A DNA stretch of 64,000 bases from Bedellia somnulentella (lineage: Eukaryota; Arthropoda; Insecta; Lepidoptera; Bedelliidae), in NCBI GenBank assembly GCA_963576735.1, contig OY755183.1, positions 14,713,213 through 14,777,212 of the forward strand. The letters run 5' to 3'. How positions within the stretch are numbered: the stretch's first letter is position 1; the number at the start of each line of letters is the position of its first letter. The translations under genes and the position numbers were made by a program. This document shows positions 10,713 through 22,268 of this stretch, piece by piece. The notes below the pieces were generated by a model. The model worked only from the letters and a program-made list of their open reading frames with translations. It was not told the DNA's origin and searched no databases.

Positions 10713-10790
10713 CCATTTCATCTTCAATTACACCGCCATTATTTTAACCAACCGATATGTATAATAATATTTTACAATAGTTTCAAAACA

Positions 10791-10796
10791 AATAAA
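10791..10796 (+). terminator. Poly(A) signal after the CXC ORF
   Basis: AATAAA 79 nt after the stop codon, still inside the long-TIR element. Confidence 0.5.
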
Positions 10797-11820
10797 ATCA
10801 CTGCAGACCCGTGGAATAGGCCTACAGGGGATACCACGTTAAAATAAAACGCGCTAGTAGTACACAAGTACACTACCTCATAAGTGGCGTGGAAACGTGT
10901 GCTAAGTCTTCATACTTTGCACACGTTTGCATTACCAATGATCGAACTTTTCAACGCGTTATATCTTCAAAATGTTGGCTTTTAGGAAAAAAAATATTGA
11001 TATCTTTTTTGTAGAGAATTTTCTGATCTACAATTTTGTGGTGTGGTGATTTTGCGAAAAAACTCACCGTTTCGCTTAAAATCGCAAAAAACTCATTTTT
11101 GTGCCCTTTGACCTCGTGTAAAATTTTTAGCACACCTCGGAACGATGGGGACTTTTGAGGTTTCATTTATAATCATGTTTTGAACAATTGTGCCAATTTT
11201 CAGCTTCTTATGAATTTATGTAACCTTGAATGTATAAATTGACCGGATTATTATTGGTTAGTGCTGGAGTAAAAAATATTTACTTACTATTCGTTCGACT
11301 AAAAACAAAAGATTATCAACAACAAAATATACCTATTCTATTCAGTTCTTCTATGAACTTAACTATAATTTTCAATAATTGAAAATGCTCGCCCTAATAC
11401 TAAATTGTCTTAACTCTAAATTCAAATCAAAGTCTTAATGGAAGAAATACCAAGAAATATGGTTTTAAGCTAATCCTATCTAACCTAATGTACTTACAAT
11501 ACTACTAATATAATAATAATAATAAAAATTAAAAGATAATCAACAACAAAAGATACAGCCAGCGTTTGCAATATAAGCGCAAAAAAACGTGCTTATTTAC
11601 GACATCACATTAGAAACCTTTAAATTTATCAGTGTTTCTCTACTATATTATGCATTTATTATACATACAAACCTTCCTTAAGAATCACTCTATCTATTAA
11701 AAAAACCGCATCAAAATCCGTTGCGTAGTTTTAAAGATCTAAGCATACATACGGACATACAGCGAAAGCGACTTTGTTTTATACTATGTATTGATTATAT
11801 AATCGGGAATTTAGCTATAA

Positions 11821-11939
11821 TCTATACTTATAATAAATCTGTAGAGAGGTCAATTCTGTACATGAAATATATTTTCAAAATAACCATCAGGTGGTGATTA
11901 GGGATCGATACTGATGCCAAAAATGCAATCAGTAAAATT

Positions 11940-11977
<38 letters not shown>

Positions 11978-12795
11978 GGTTTGTATGTTCCTTATGGAAA
12001 CAAAAACTACTCGACGGATTTTAACGAAACTTGGTACAATTATTCTTCATACACCTGCGCAGGTTTTTGTTTACTTTCCAGCAGAGTAGTAAAGGGGAAT
12101 TTTGGGAAATTTTGGGAAAACGGGAGAAGTTACTCCATTTTTTAAGCTTCCGTCGCGTGTGCAGCCTCAATGGTTAAACTTACATAGAAATCATGTGTGA
12201 CGGAAATATTCTTCATAAAATTATCTAAAAAAAAATCCTCAGCAGTTTATGTCTATCTTTTACGGTTGATTCACAATAACACGTGTAATTCCTGATAGCT
12301 TAGCAGTTCGGAACATTCTGATTATATTTGTTTACTCTTACGTTTGCAAACCTCTCATTCATCCCTAATTTAAAAAAGGTAACATTATTACCTATTCAAT
12401 AAAAAAAGAATTATAGAAATCGGTAGACAAACACCGAAATTATACATAAAATAAGCCATCGCGCCCGTGATCAAAACCAAATCTTTACTAATTTACATAT
12501 AACATACTAAATGGCGCGAGTAATTGCATCCTAAATCACGTAATGATTTATTTTTTAGATTGTTATAAATACTTCATAGCGTTTTATTTAAAAATTTGCT
12601 ATTAAACGGAAGTACTGAACCATTCATCAAAGCGCATTTAAAATCACCAAACTACGCTGTTTAGGGAGTGCTATAAATTTAATAAATTGAAAACATTGCG
12701 CTGAATTTCACAATGTTTGAGCAGTGACTGAAGAAAGAAACCTCAGATATTTAAAAAAACAACGCTACCCGTGCGAAGCTGGGACGATCCACTAG
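11821..12795 (+). mobile_element. Helitron H1 copy
   Basis: Begins TCTATACTTATAATAAATC and ends CGATCCACTAG next to a T, with a subterminal GC hairpin (CCCGTGCGAAGCTGGGACG), as expected of Helitrons. Non-autonomous, with no ORF. It contains a (GTCT)n array of about nine units at 11943-11977. It abuts the H2 copy ending at 11794. Confidence 0.9.
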
Positions 12796-13404
12796 TTTAT
12801 TATAAGACTTTGTCATCCAGTGGTTAGGAAGGATCCTTAGATCGCGAGTTTGGTCTCCACTGTGGGTAACAATTTTTTTATGAATATGGAAGGTTGTTTT
12901 TTTAAGTCATGAATCTTATTAACTTGCAATGTATTAATTAATACAATTTCACTTACTTTGAATCTGACGACGTGATCTGGTATATTTTTAAATTAACTTA
13001 AAAAAAAATACCAGGATCGAACAAAGTGGCAATCTAGTCACTGCTTACCCCTATGGTACAAATAGCTTGAATAATTATGTATGTATGATAAGAGTACAGA
13101 TAGATTATGTAACTTGTAACTTATTGACATATACCTACATACCAATAATATCATTTGTATAAAGCGGACATGTGGGATGACACCATTGCAAGGCTGCCAC
13201 GGAATACCGACACTTCGTATTTGTATAACCTTAACACAGATACGACCGTTTATGTGAGTTTAGCGAGCTATCGTGCGCTTCATATTTTTAAATACAGTTT
13301 ACTAACATCATTATAAACGTTCAATCGGTCGAATATTCGAGGTCGTGTCAGAGAGATGTCATTTTCTTGGCTAGTAAATTAATGCTAAGGACTGTAAAAA
13401 GTAA
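12796..13404. other. No gene seen
   Basis: AT-rich spacer. A fragment reading AGGATCGAACAAAGTGGCAATCT near 13015 followed by CTGCTTACCCCTATGG may be a very old LINE-T end. Confidence 0.35.
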
Positions 13405-13594
13405 ACATAACATAAACATAAACGTTCACGCCGAATATCCCCGAAGGGGTTGGCAGAGGTACTAATACTTCTGAACATCACGTGACTTTGTCACCCGGTG
13501 TTCAGAGTACCCACGTTTTGCATGGACAGTGTACTCACGTGATAGGGGGCAGGCCTATCGCCGTTTTGTACGAATACACTGTCACATGACTAAG

Positions 13595-14445
13595 ACATAC
13601 ATGACACATAATTGCATCATCGGTGGAAGAGCTGCAAGAGATGATGAATATTGCATGTGCGTCTTTTGAAAAAAAGGGAATGAGGGTGAATGTGGATAAA
13701 ACAAAAACTATGGTTTTTGAGAGAGAGGTGAATATGACCGAATGCGTGGTTGAGATTAATGGTAAGAAAGTGGAACAAGTGAAAGAGTTTGTATATTTGG
13801 GAAGTTTGTTTACTAGGGATGGAAAGTGTGATGAAGATATCGAGAGAAGAGTGAAAAAGGGTAATGCGGTAAATGGAGCACTGGATAGTCTAATGTCTAG
13901 TCAGTCGGTGTCTGCAAAGGCCCGAATGGCTGTGCATGATGCTGTCCTCGTTCCTACGCTTATGTATGGCAGTGAATGTTGGGTGTGGCAGAAGAAGCAT
14001 GAAAGTAGAGTGAATGCAGTAGAAATGAGATCCCTCAGAAAAGTGTGTAATGTAAGGTTATGTGATCGTGTGAGGAATGATGTGATTCGTGAAAGGTGTG
14101 GTGTAAAAGATGATATTGTAAGAAAGATAGAAAAAGGAATGTTGAGATGGTTTGGGCACATAGAGAGGATGGATGACAGTAAAATGGTGAAAGAGATATA
14201 TAGAGCCAATGTGGAAGGTAATGTTAGTAGAGGACGACCTCGGAGGACACATTTGGATCAAATAGAACATGTGCTCAAAAAGGCAGGTGTCCGCAGTATG
14301 AAGAATAAAAGAGCATGTATGAAAAGATTGATGGATGTAAACGAAGCCAGAGAGGTTTGCCAGGATCGTACAAAGTGGCGATCGATAGTCTCTGCCTACC
14401 CCAATGGGAACTAACGGCGTGAGAATATGTATGTATATGTATGTA
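13595..14445 (+). mobile_element. LINE-T insertion, 5' truncated
   Basis: About 850 bp of the 3' part of the LINE, inserted into SINE-B with a 9-bp target duplication ATGACTAAG (13586-13594 and again at the right edge). It ends with the hairpin TACCCCAATGGGAACTAA, GGCGTGAG and a TATG tail. Confidence 0.9.
13623..14414 (+). pseudogene. LINE-T reverse transcriptase C-terminal part
   Basis: Intact frame of about 263 codons, open from the truncation point, so the first Met is not a true start. It begins just after the YADD region (EELQEMMNIACASF) and continues with the thumb-side RNVDKTKTM-like segment. Next are the QVKEFVYLGSLFTRDGKCD block and the conserved LMYGSECW. The C-terminal region is R.IEKGMLRWFGHIERMDD, GRPRRTHLDQI and ending SAYPNGN. 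No catalytic YADD is present here, so this copy cannot encode active polymerase. The lack of stops over 790 bp suggests a fairly recent insertion. The clade is uncertain (RTE-like or Proto2-like LINE). Confidence 0.85.
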
Positions 14446-14871
14446 TGACTAAGTACAACTCAGCCATGTGGGTTTCCTCACGATGTTTTCCCTCACCGTT
14501 AACAACCATGATAAATTAACCACACATATGTCTTTAGAAAAGACAAATTGGTGTAGGCCCGACCCAGGATTCGAACACTAGTCGCTTGCACGATAACCAA
14601 GTGTTCTACCCACTGGGCTATCACGGTTGTAAACGTAATAAATGGATAATTCATGATTGTTCTAGCTTATGCATTATTTTCATCTGGGTAGGCAGGCTTT
14701 AGAAAACAAACAAAGGAAGTTTTGTAAGAAAGTTTTGAAATGGTCTGGCGTGTCCGTTCTTTACTTCCAGTACCATCCATACTGACCCTATATATCGCTT
14801 TTGGCAATTAACTTTCATCCATTTGCCCCATGTGCCTTAACATTCTAGATTGCTGATAAATATAAACTTTT

Positions 14872-15085
14872 TGGTCTTTCCCTGAAGGGATAGTATAGAT
14901 ACTTTGTCTTCCAAACATCACACGATATTTACTTGGTGTTCAGTGAGTCCTCATCTCAGAGGGTAGCCTATTGCCCCTTTGTAAGGATATACTGACACAT
15001 GACTAAGTATAACTTAGTAAGTAATGATTTACTAAGTAGTATAATGACTAAGTATTACTCAGCCATGTGGGCAGTTTGATAATGA
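14872..15085 (-). mobile_element. Decayed SINE-B copy
   Basis: CCCTGAAGGGATAG hairpin, TTGGTGTTCAGTGAGTCC, GGATATACTGACACATGACT and CTCAGCCATGTGGG follow the SINE-B order. The tRNA-like head is missing. Confidence 0.65.
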
Positions 15086-16032
15086 TTTCCAATATTAAAA
15101 TTAATAAATGAAATACACATTTGACTTAAGCGAGTATCATACCGAAGTAAAGGCTCATTTTGATCCCACTCTTTTTTTCTGAGGCCGTATGGTCTTCAAT
15201 TAACTTTTAAGGTTGTGAACAACGTAATACTTGGGGCTATTCTTATCTTGTTTCAAAAAACGTTGTTTCCTTAGATGATTACTGAATCGCACATTTAAGT
15301 GACGCAAAGATTAATTGTACATTGTATGCCATAATTCTATGTGATTTCGTTTTTTTAATATTATATTTGATTTTGTTTCAGGACACAACCCAAAATTGTA
15401 AGTACCTACGAACTTCGATCAACTTTCAAAACCATAAAATAAGTAAGTATAACATGACTTTGAAAGTAAATCAACTAAACATCAACTCAATCAGCTGTAG
15501 CCATGTGCTTTAAAACATTGAAGCCTTCAGCAACGACCAATTTTATGGGTAAACAATGTATATAGATTCAGCTAATAGGCTCTCCGCACAAGTTTACGAA
15601 CAAAAAAATCATAGATTCAAAGTATGAAGTAATACACCACACATCTTATACAAAAGACATATTTTTCAATGTTCCTGTTAAATTTCCCAAGAAACCCAAT
15701 ATATCAGGGCGCAGTCCCGCTCCCGATGCCTCACAAATTATCAGGACGCTGGGACAAGGAAAAAATAAGAAAACATAATTATTTATTGACAACTACAGCC
15801 GTTCCTCTCAAATACGTAAAGGTACGGATAGCAGAGACAGTTAGGTGATAAGATAACCAGCGGTAGCGATTCTTTTTTTATGTCTTTCTTTAAATCTAGT
15901 GCTACACTTGACCTGATTTTTTTAACTTTAACTTGTATTTAGATCCAAATATATATTCAGATAATAATATACGATTCAAATTTTTATAATTCAAATATCT
16001 TTAAATCTATAATTAGATTCAAATATATAAAT
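15086..16032. other. No gene confirmed; possible micro-exon
   Basis: A short segment at about 15382-15397 is bracketed by TTTTGTTTCAG and GTAAGTACC. It could be a 16-nt exon, but there is no protein context to support it. The remainder is AT-rich. Confidence 0.25.
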
Positions 16033-16274
16033 ATGCATGCATGCATGCATATACTCACGGCTATAAATCTCTAAAAGGGTGAGCCAGAGCTAAGGAATTG
16101 GAAATTCCTCAGCCACTTTTGGAAAGTTGAGTGGGTACAAGATGGTGAAATAAAGGTTGTTGGTGATGGGTCTCCAGCCGCATCGCTCAAAAATCCCTTA
16201 AAAGCCCCAATACCGTTAGTCACCACCGTACACCCACCGGAAGAAATGGGGTAGTGCTATTCTAAGCCGACACT
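16033..16274 (-). mobile_element. SINE-A copy
   Basis: Full-length antisense copy from the CATGCATGCATG tail to CGACACTACACAGC. The tail has drifted from CATA to CATG repeats. Confidence 0.92.
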
Positions 16275-16523
16275 ACACAGCTAAGCCTTAATATAACAGT
16301 AGTATAAGGTTTGAGCCCTCATTTTAAATTCATACTAGTTCCCCGTTCTTTAAACATTACAATTTCACTGAAAACATGCATATAAATTATGCTTATGAAT
16401 TAATTATGTTACTCTGTTTCTGCTGCTTCGTGCTTCTATACTTTTTTGGGCTGGAAATCGCATGCTATATTATTATTGGTATCCTCGTTAGTTTGCATTG
16501 TATTAAATAGATATATATAAATA

Positions 16524-16720
16524 GATGTGTAGTATCGGGTTAGAATAGCACTACCCCATCACTGCCCGGCTACGACTTTTTAAGTGATTTTTAGGTGATG
16601 TAGTTGGAACCAAGAACATTCGTTTAACAATCTTTTTCCCTCTTAACTTCCAAAATCGGCGGAGTAATATCATATCCTAACGCTCAGGTTATTATAGCCG
16701 TGAGTATATATATGTATGTA
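16524..16720 (+). mobile_element. SINE-A copy, diverged
   Basis: GTGTAGTATCGGGTTAGAAT head and TATAGCCGTGAGTATATA tail with several internal deletions. Confidence 0.8.
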
Positions 16721-17113
16721 TTAAAAACTGGTTGCAATATTCTTTTGCTATCCGTACCTTGTTAAAAGACTCCAAGTCGGCACATACTTGCAGAGGAATT
16801 GCGTTACAACCCGAAGATACTTTGTAAGATAGCCCGGCTCTGTTATCTCATAGAAATATGTCGCAGATCCCTAGTTAGCAACGTGCAATATCAAAAAGCA
16901 ATAATAGTAATGTGAGCTGGAGATAAAAACGCACTTACGCACAGTTTTTATATCGCTGAAATATGTTTGTGAGGTTTACTCGGTGTTTTGAATCTAGATG
17001 CCTGTTTTCTTATTGAAATTATCTACTAATATATCAGATAATAACGTGATATAGGGTTCATGACATATGCAAAAGAGTTGTTTTTAAAGATATTCTAGAA
17101 TAACACAGTTCTT

Positions 17114-17280
17114 AAGGGTAAGGCGGTCCAAAGTGAGAAGAATAAAAGAGCATGTATGAGAAGAATAATGATTGTAAGGGAAGCAAGAGAGGTTTGTCAA
17201 GATCGTACTGGGTGGCGATCGATGGTCTCTGCCTACCCCAATGGGAAAAATGGGCGTGAGCATAAGTAAGTAAGTAAGTT
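17114..17280 (+). mobile_element. LINE-T 3' end with TAAG tail
   Basis: Encodes the KNKRACMRRIMIVREAREVC region through SAYPNG, then the hairpin and GGGCGTGAGCA. The tail is (TAAG)n rather than the usual (TATG)n. Confidence 0.85.
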
Positions 17281-17949
17281 AAGGGTTTAAGAATCGGAGC
17301 TTCTTGAGTAATCCTTTCCAAAAGTGGTTTAGCAATACTCCAAAACTATTGCTACCCTCTTTAAGGTTATAGCAATAAATATAAATAAAGTAAGAGTAGA
17401 ATAAATACACAAAAATCGCATACATAAGACCGATTTTTTATCGAAATGCAAGTTAAGTCACTACCATTAGTTCATCGAATGTGTATCCATTAAAAAAACC
17501 CGTAAACAACCTACGTTTTCTAACTTTTTCATCGATGTTTTATCGCAACCGTATTCAATCCCTTTCTCTAATTGCTTCAATACAAGAGCTCTATAGCAGC
17601 CGTTGCAACACACAGTACGCAATTGAAATAAAAACCGTCATTCATATTCAGACCAGCCGCACGAATTTCCCACGAAATCATTGATTCTTCTACTCGACTA
17701 CAATTCAGGTAAATGTTTCACTTTCAATTGTATGAACTGAGTACCAAAAATAATAAGATATCGTGTATTTTTAAAATTACTTTGGTCATGTGCATTTGAA
17801 ATAATTTACATTCTTAGTTAATTTCAAAATTAGCAAGTCTTTAGAAATCGTATATATTATCTTTTCTTATTCTGGTTAGTTATTACCCTAACTAATCTTC
17901 AGCGATAGCCGTAACGCCAATATTCACTTTTAAGAAACCTCAAAACCGT
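17281..17949. other. No confirmed gene; donor-like site
   Basis: CAATTCAG followed by GTAAATG near 17708 looks like a splice donor. The upstream frame has no recognisable protein. Confidence 0.3.
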
Positions 17950-18175
17950 AAGGCATTGCTTAGTGTCGGCTTAAAACAAAACTCTAATGTTTTTTTCATT
18001 CTTAAAAAGAAAAGAAAAAATACCAGAATTAGGCGATCTCGCTCATAAATTTCCCGTCATTTGCATAATTTCATTAACTTAATTATTTCTAACGCAAAAA
18101 AAATACATTTGGTCCACACTAGTAGCCTCTTACGACACCCTTGGGTAGAAAGGGGTAGTGACATTCTAAGCCGGC
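17950..18175. repeat. Decayed SINE-A pieces in opposite orientations
   Basis: A plus-strand head (TTAGTGTCGGCTTAAAAC, 17956 on) and a minus-strand head (GTAGCCTCTTACGACACCC to TTCTAAGCCGGC, 18121-18175) face each other. Confidence 0.55.
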
Positions 18176-19299
18176 TCAATTTTGGTCTAAGTTCTATATT
18201 GCAATAGTAAATAATACATATTACCAACAATCTTTAAAACACTTTTAATACAAAAATTAAGATCCTAACCAGCGGATATGACGAAAACTGGTGTCCCTCC
18301 AAACAAAGTGGTTTTCGGTATATTTATTCAGTCGGGTCGCGCGTGAGGTCGCGGAGATGAAAGCGAGATCGGCTGGTTCCCAGAGCAGGTCGTCTTCTGT
18401 GAGGCCATGACAATACGATGTAACAAAAGACTGTTTTTTGTCATATGGGGGTGAAAAAGTGGTTTTGAGGAAATGTTGTTGTTCAATGTTTCAGGCTATA
18501 CAAAGATATAGTATAATTTAAAGAATGAGGCAATACGAGTATCACTAAAAGAATGCTTATCACTTACAATTAATAAAATCAAACATTAATACAAAAACAA
18601 CCATAATTAAAAAGTTTTAACATTGATTAAACAATCGTTTATATGCCATGTAAGTTTGGCTAAGAATAAAAATACCCGATACACCAAATTTTTTTCTGAG
18701 ATTGTCGTGGAAGGGCAGTGGAGTTTCAAAAGATTTTCTTGCGATCTTAATGGAAATCACAACTATCTTATCATCTCTATAGTTCTAAAGGCCTGGCTAT
18801 CCCTTCAACATAATAGAAATATTTATACATGTATATATAGTATACCATAAAACAAAGATTTTCCGACTCAAAACCTTAAAAGGCATTGTTATGGCCCCAC
18901 CTTTAGCGAATCGTGCTCCAGTTGAACGGATTTTAGATTACATATTTAGGACATTCGGCATCTTCGTACAAACAATATAAATGGAAATGCGGGTTCATGA
19001 CTATTTTCCGTGACATGCTAACCATTAATTCTTCTAGGAGTATATATTTAAATAGTGCCTTTTAGCTATAAGAAAGTGTTTCTATTGAAGTTGTTTTCTT
19101 TTAGTAGAAAACTACTAATACGGATTGTTTTTTGTTATGAATTATGTTATATAGCATTTTTTTCTTTGAGATAACATACCGTTTTAGCGTCAACTAAATA
19201 TTTAAATTTATTAAAGCGTTTGCTTAAGGTTCACGGAAGACATAGTCTAATTGATAATTTACAAGGTGTAAAACGTGTACTTAAAAATTTCATGGTAAG
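18176..19299. other. No gene recognised; GC-richer patch
   Basis: Mostly AT-rich. A GC-richer stretch at about 18325-18420 follows ATTCAGTCGGG. It could be promoter or 5' UTR sequence; the only ATG in it opens a 17-codon frame. Confidence 0.35.
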
Positions 19300-19380
19300 A
19301 TGCCCGTCGTTCCCACTGCGGTAGGCAGAGACTATTTATCGCCACTTTGCACGATCCTGACAAATCTCTCTTTCTTCTAT
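19300..19380 (-). mobile_element. LINE-T 3' end
   Basis: Antisense hairpin (TTCCCACTGCGGTAGGCAGA) and the QDRT.W codons (CACTTTGCACGATCCTGACA) are recognisable. Confidence 0.7.
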
Positions 19381-19746
19381 TTGAAGAATCAAAAAAAAAT
19401 ACGGTATATCAAACAATAATATCCACATAATACATAAAATAAAATAAAAATCTAACTAGACAGAACAATATAATATGTAAAATGAAGAAGTATATTTACA
19501 CACAGAATGGATAAATAAATCACATTTCAATATCCATTTATAGCAAACATGTCGTATTATGTGAAATCGCCAACGAAATGACATCATTTATTTAAGTTAA
19601 CTATTTAGTGAATGAGGTAATGCTATTTGTAAGCCACTCGTGGGTGTTGGCCTCAGCTTTAAGATAATATTCGCTTAATCTTTGCATATCTATACCTGCT
19701 TATAAGGATTAGAAAGCAATACCGATCGGTATCATTTTGTATTTGC

Positions 19747-20001
19747 TGTGTAGTGACGGCATAGAATAACACTACCCCATTTCTTCCGGTGGGTGTACGT
19801 AAGAGGCGACTAACGGATTTGGAGCTTTTAAGGGATTTTTGGGCGATGTGGTTGGAGACCCATCACCAAAAACCATTAATTTTACCATCTTTTCCCCACT
19901 AAAATTTCCAAACGTGGCTGAGGAATTTCCAATTCCTTAGCTCTGGCTACCCCTTCTAGGGATTTATAGCCGTGAGCATATGTATGTATGTATGTATGTA
20001 T
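19747..20001 (+). mobile_element. SINE-A copy
   Basis: Near-complete copy with four TATG repeats at the 3' end. Confidence 0.92.
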
Positions 20002-20357
20002 CATTTTGTAATCGCCTTTACTTATAACTAATGATCTGCCTCGGTTTCGCATGGATGGTGTCAAGTATTTTTCACTGCTTACCCCTACGATATTTAGCGT
20101 GATGTTATAGCCTATGTTGCTTTTGAAAGTCTTAACTTTCCATTGGTGAAAGATTTTGAAAATCGGTCAAGTAGTTTTTGAGCCTTTTCATTACAATAAA
20201 ACAAAGTTTTCCTCTTTATAATATTAGTGCACTGTAGATGAACGTGAGATAGACTATTTATATTTTAGGCTGGTTAAAATGTTTAATCTTGTGAACGTAT
20301 CTGGACAGTTTTTAAATAAAATATGAATTAATGAAAGGAAAAGAATCAAATACAATC

Positions 20358-20412
20358 ACATAGCTGAGGAGTTTCTAGCTCCGAAGCTCTGGCTACCCGT
20401 TTTTGGGATTTA
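20358..20412 (+). repeat. SINE-A 3' scrap
   Basis: ATAGCTGAGGAGTTTC through TGGCTACCC and GGGATTTATAA, immediately upstream of a complete copy. Confidence 0.55.
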
Positions 20413-20444
20413 TAATAAGAAAGGATTTATAATAATATAATATG

Positions 20445-20687
20445 CCGTGTAGTGTCGGCTTAGAATAACACTACCCCATTTCTTCCGGTGGGTATACGTA
20501 AGAGGCGACTAACGGTATTGGGGCTTTTAAGGGATTTTTGGGCGATGCGGTTGGAGACCGATCACCAACAACCTTTTTTTTACTATCTTTTCCCCACTCA
20601 ATTTTCCAAAAGTGGCTGAGGAATTTTTAATTCCTTAGCCCTGGCTACCCCTTCTAGGGATTTATAGCCGTGAGTATATGTATGTAT
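20445..20687 (+). mobile_element. SINE-A copy
   Basis: Full-length copy. TATAATAAGAAAGGAT occurs just after the tail and again about 15 bp upstream of the head, consistent with target duplication. Confidence 0.92.
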
Positions 20688-20997
20688 AATAAGAAAGGAT
20701 ATTTTAAAAGTTTTTACATAGGAAAAACAAGTAAAAAAACTTCATTAAGGACAGGACCTTTTTATATGTTCTGTTGTTAATACGGATATATTGACTTGTT
20801 CTAACTCTAAATAATAAAAATAACACAAAAGAGCGGCATAAAATACAGGCAAGCGTGAACCGTTTCGCTTAAGAAAGATTCCGAAAAATTGTCTATAAAA
20901 TTCAAAATTATCATTCTTGTTGTTCAGGAACCTCGCTTCTCTTTTTTTTTATTCTAATTTCATTACGTGTTTTATAGTGTAGAATATATTTTATTTA

Positions 20998-21019
20998 AGA
21001 AGAAGAAGAAGAAGAAGAA
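20998..21019 (+). repeat. (GAA)n microsatellite
   Basis: About seven GAA units just outside the hAT-type element. Confidence 0.8.
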
Positions 21020-22042
21020 ATACATTTATTCGCCGTAAATATGGCACAACTAGAGATGGGATTTTGCCCGGGCATTTTGGGCGGAATGGATTTATGCCCA
21101 ATAAATGTCCATAAATGCCGAATAAATGTCCATTACTTGGGCAGAAATCTTATTTAATTTTAATTTTTAAAATATCATTATTGTAAGAGTGTGGTTGATG
21201 TTATTAGTTAAAATCATCATAAAATGACCTATTTTATTTAAAGAATGAATAATACTTATAGGGTTCATGATAAGGGACCATTAGCATAAAAGTCAATGGG
21301 TGCAATCCAACCCGTTTTATGAAGTTTTGCAGACAGAAACGCAAACATTTTTAAATGCAAGAATCTTATCATACTTTTTATGATAATTCATTAATTTGTT
21401 ACAATACAATAGGGAAAAATTGTGATACTGTTTTAAACTTTTAATTTAAACAAACATTCTGGATGTTCATAGTCCAGATTATGATGATTTTCCACTATAA
21501 ACGTATCTAACCCTATTTACGTTGGGCTCGTATCAAGTACAAATCGCACGCTCCTATTGGACACTTTATATAATATAAAGTTGAGTATAATTATATAGAG
21601 TTGAGACCAAATTGACATTGACATTCCGCCGGATTCAATCTCGCTATTTTGTACCTAGATTTTAAACTGCGTAGAATACTGACAGCTGCCATTTTTTGAC
21701 ATGTCAGAGGTTATAAATCTTTTTGACCAGGCTCATTTTTTTAATTTCTATTAAAGTATGAACATCCACGTCAACTCATTTTATTTGTTAGAATATAATA
21801 TATAAATTTTAGTATGTTCTACGCTGCAAATGCAAAAAGCGTATTCACGGGAAACAGAAAATTTTAAAATATAACAGTTAATAATAAAAAATAATAGCAA
21901 ATACCGAAAAGAAATGAGCGCATTTGAGTATTTAAAGAAGTCGAATGACATGGCATCACAAGACACACGCATAACGACAGCTAAGAGCGACATTGAATAA
22001 ATAATACAGAGCAAGCGATTTGCTTTACGTTTTACATCCATC

Positions 22043-22268
22043 TACTTACGGCTACAAATCCCTAAAAGGGGTAGCCTGCTCTTCTGAATCTTAAAATTCT
22101 TTAGCCACTTGGAAGTTAAGTAGAGAAAGATTGTTATATAAATATTTTTGGTGATGAGTCTCCAACCGCATCGCCCAAAAGTCGCTTAAAAAGCCCTGAT
22201 ACCCTTAGTCGCCTCTTACGATAACCCATGGGAAGAAATGGGGTAGCGCTATTTTAAACCGGCACTTA
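22043..22268 (-). mobile_element. SINE-A copy inside the hAT element
   Basis: Antisense copy from TTACGGCTACAAATCCC to GCACTTAGCCGACACAGC, with a short duplication at the head. Confidence 0.88.

Larger units (their letters stand above)
9892..11247. mobile_element. Long-TIR DNA transposon inside H2
   Basis: Arms of about 316-338 bp (9892-10229 and 10932-11247) are near-perfect inverted repeats starting TCCGGTCAATTTA. They are long enough that each arm shows the same spurious 71-codon frame on opposite strands. Between the arms lies an ORF with a CXC-type cysteine domain and a poly(A) signal. No transposase is recognisable. Target duplication is unclear (ATTATAG left, TTATTAT right). Confidence 0.85.
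9726..11794 (-). mobile_element. Helitron H2 copy, internally replaced
   Basis: On the minus strand it starts TCAATACATAGTATAAAAC (11794 leftward) and ends with the GC-rich hairpin and TCGCTAG at 9726. Both termini match the copy at 26983-27896. It keeps the ~60-bp piece before the end that encodes the last PIF1 residues in the other copy. Most of its interior is a later long-TIR insertion (9892-11247). Confidence 0.85.
13406..14632 (-). mobile_element. SINE-B copy split by a LINE-T insertion
   Basis: The two halves (13406-13594 and 14446-14632) rejoin into one SINE-B when the LINE-T piece is removed. On the minus strand the head is tRNA-like: box A near TAGCCCAGTGGGTAGAAC and box B GTTCGAATCCTGG. 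Next come a conserved core (GGTGAGGGAAAACATCGTGA) and a 3' hairpin (CAACCCCTTCGGGGATA) with CGGCGTGAACG. The LINE-T insertion is flanked by ATGACTAAG. Confidence 0.88.

Noticed and set aside
13901..14209. Minus-strand frames over the LINE-T copies (also 31545-32108)
   Set aside because: Complement of conserved reverse transcriptase codons; appear identically in each copy.
15382..15397. 16-nt micro-exon between good splice-like sites
   Set aside because: No neighbouring exon in a compatible frame; such site pairs occur by chance in AT-rich DNA.
20998..21019. Possible CRISPR-like or satellite array from repeated motifs
   Set aside because: The repeats in this window are dispersed SINEs and microsatellites; no regularly spaced unique spacers exist and the genome is eukaryotic.
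21781..22041. 86-codon minus-strand frame inside the hAT element
   Set aside because: No hAT transposase motif, and it ends at the SINE-A junction; judged to be chance.
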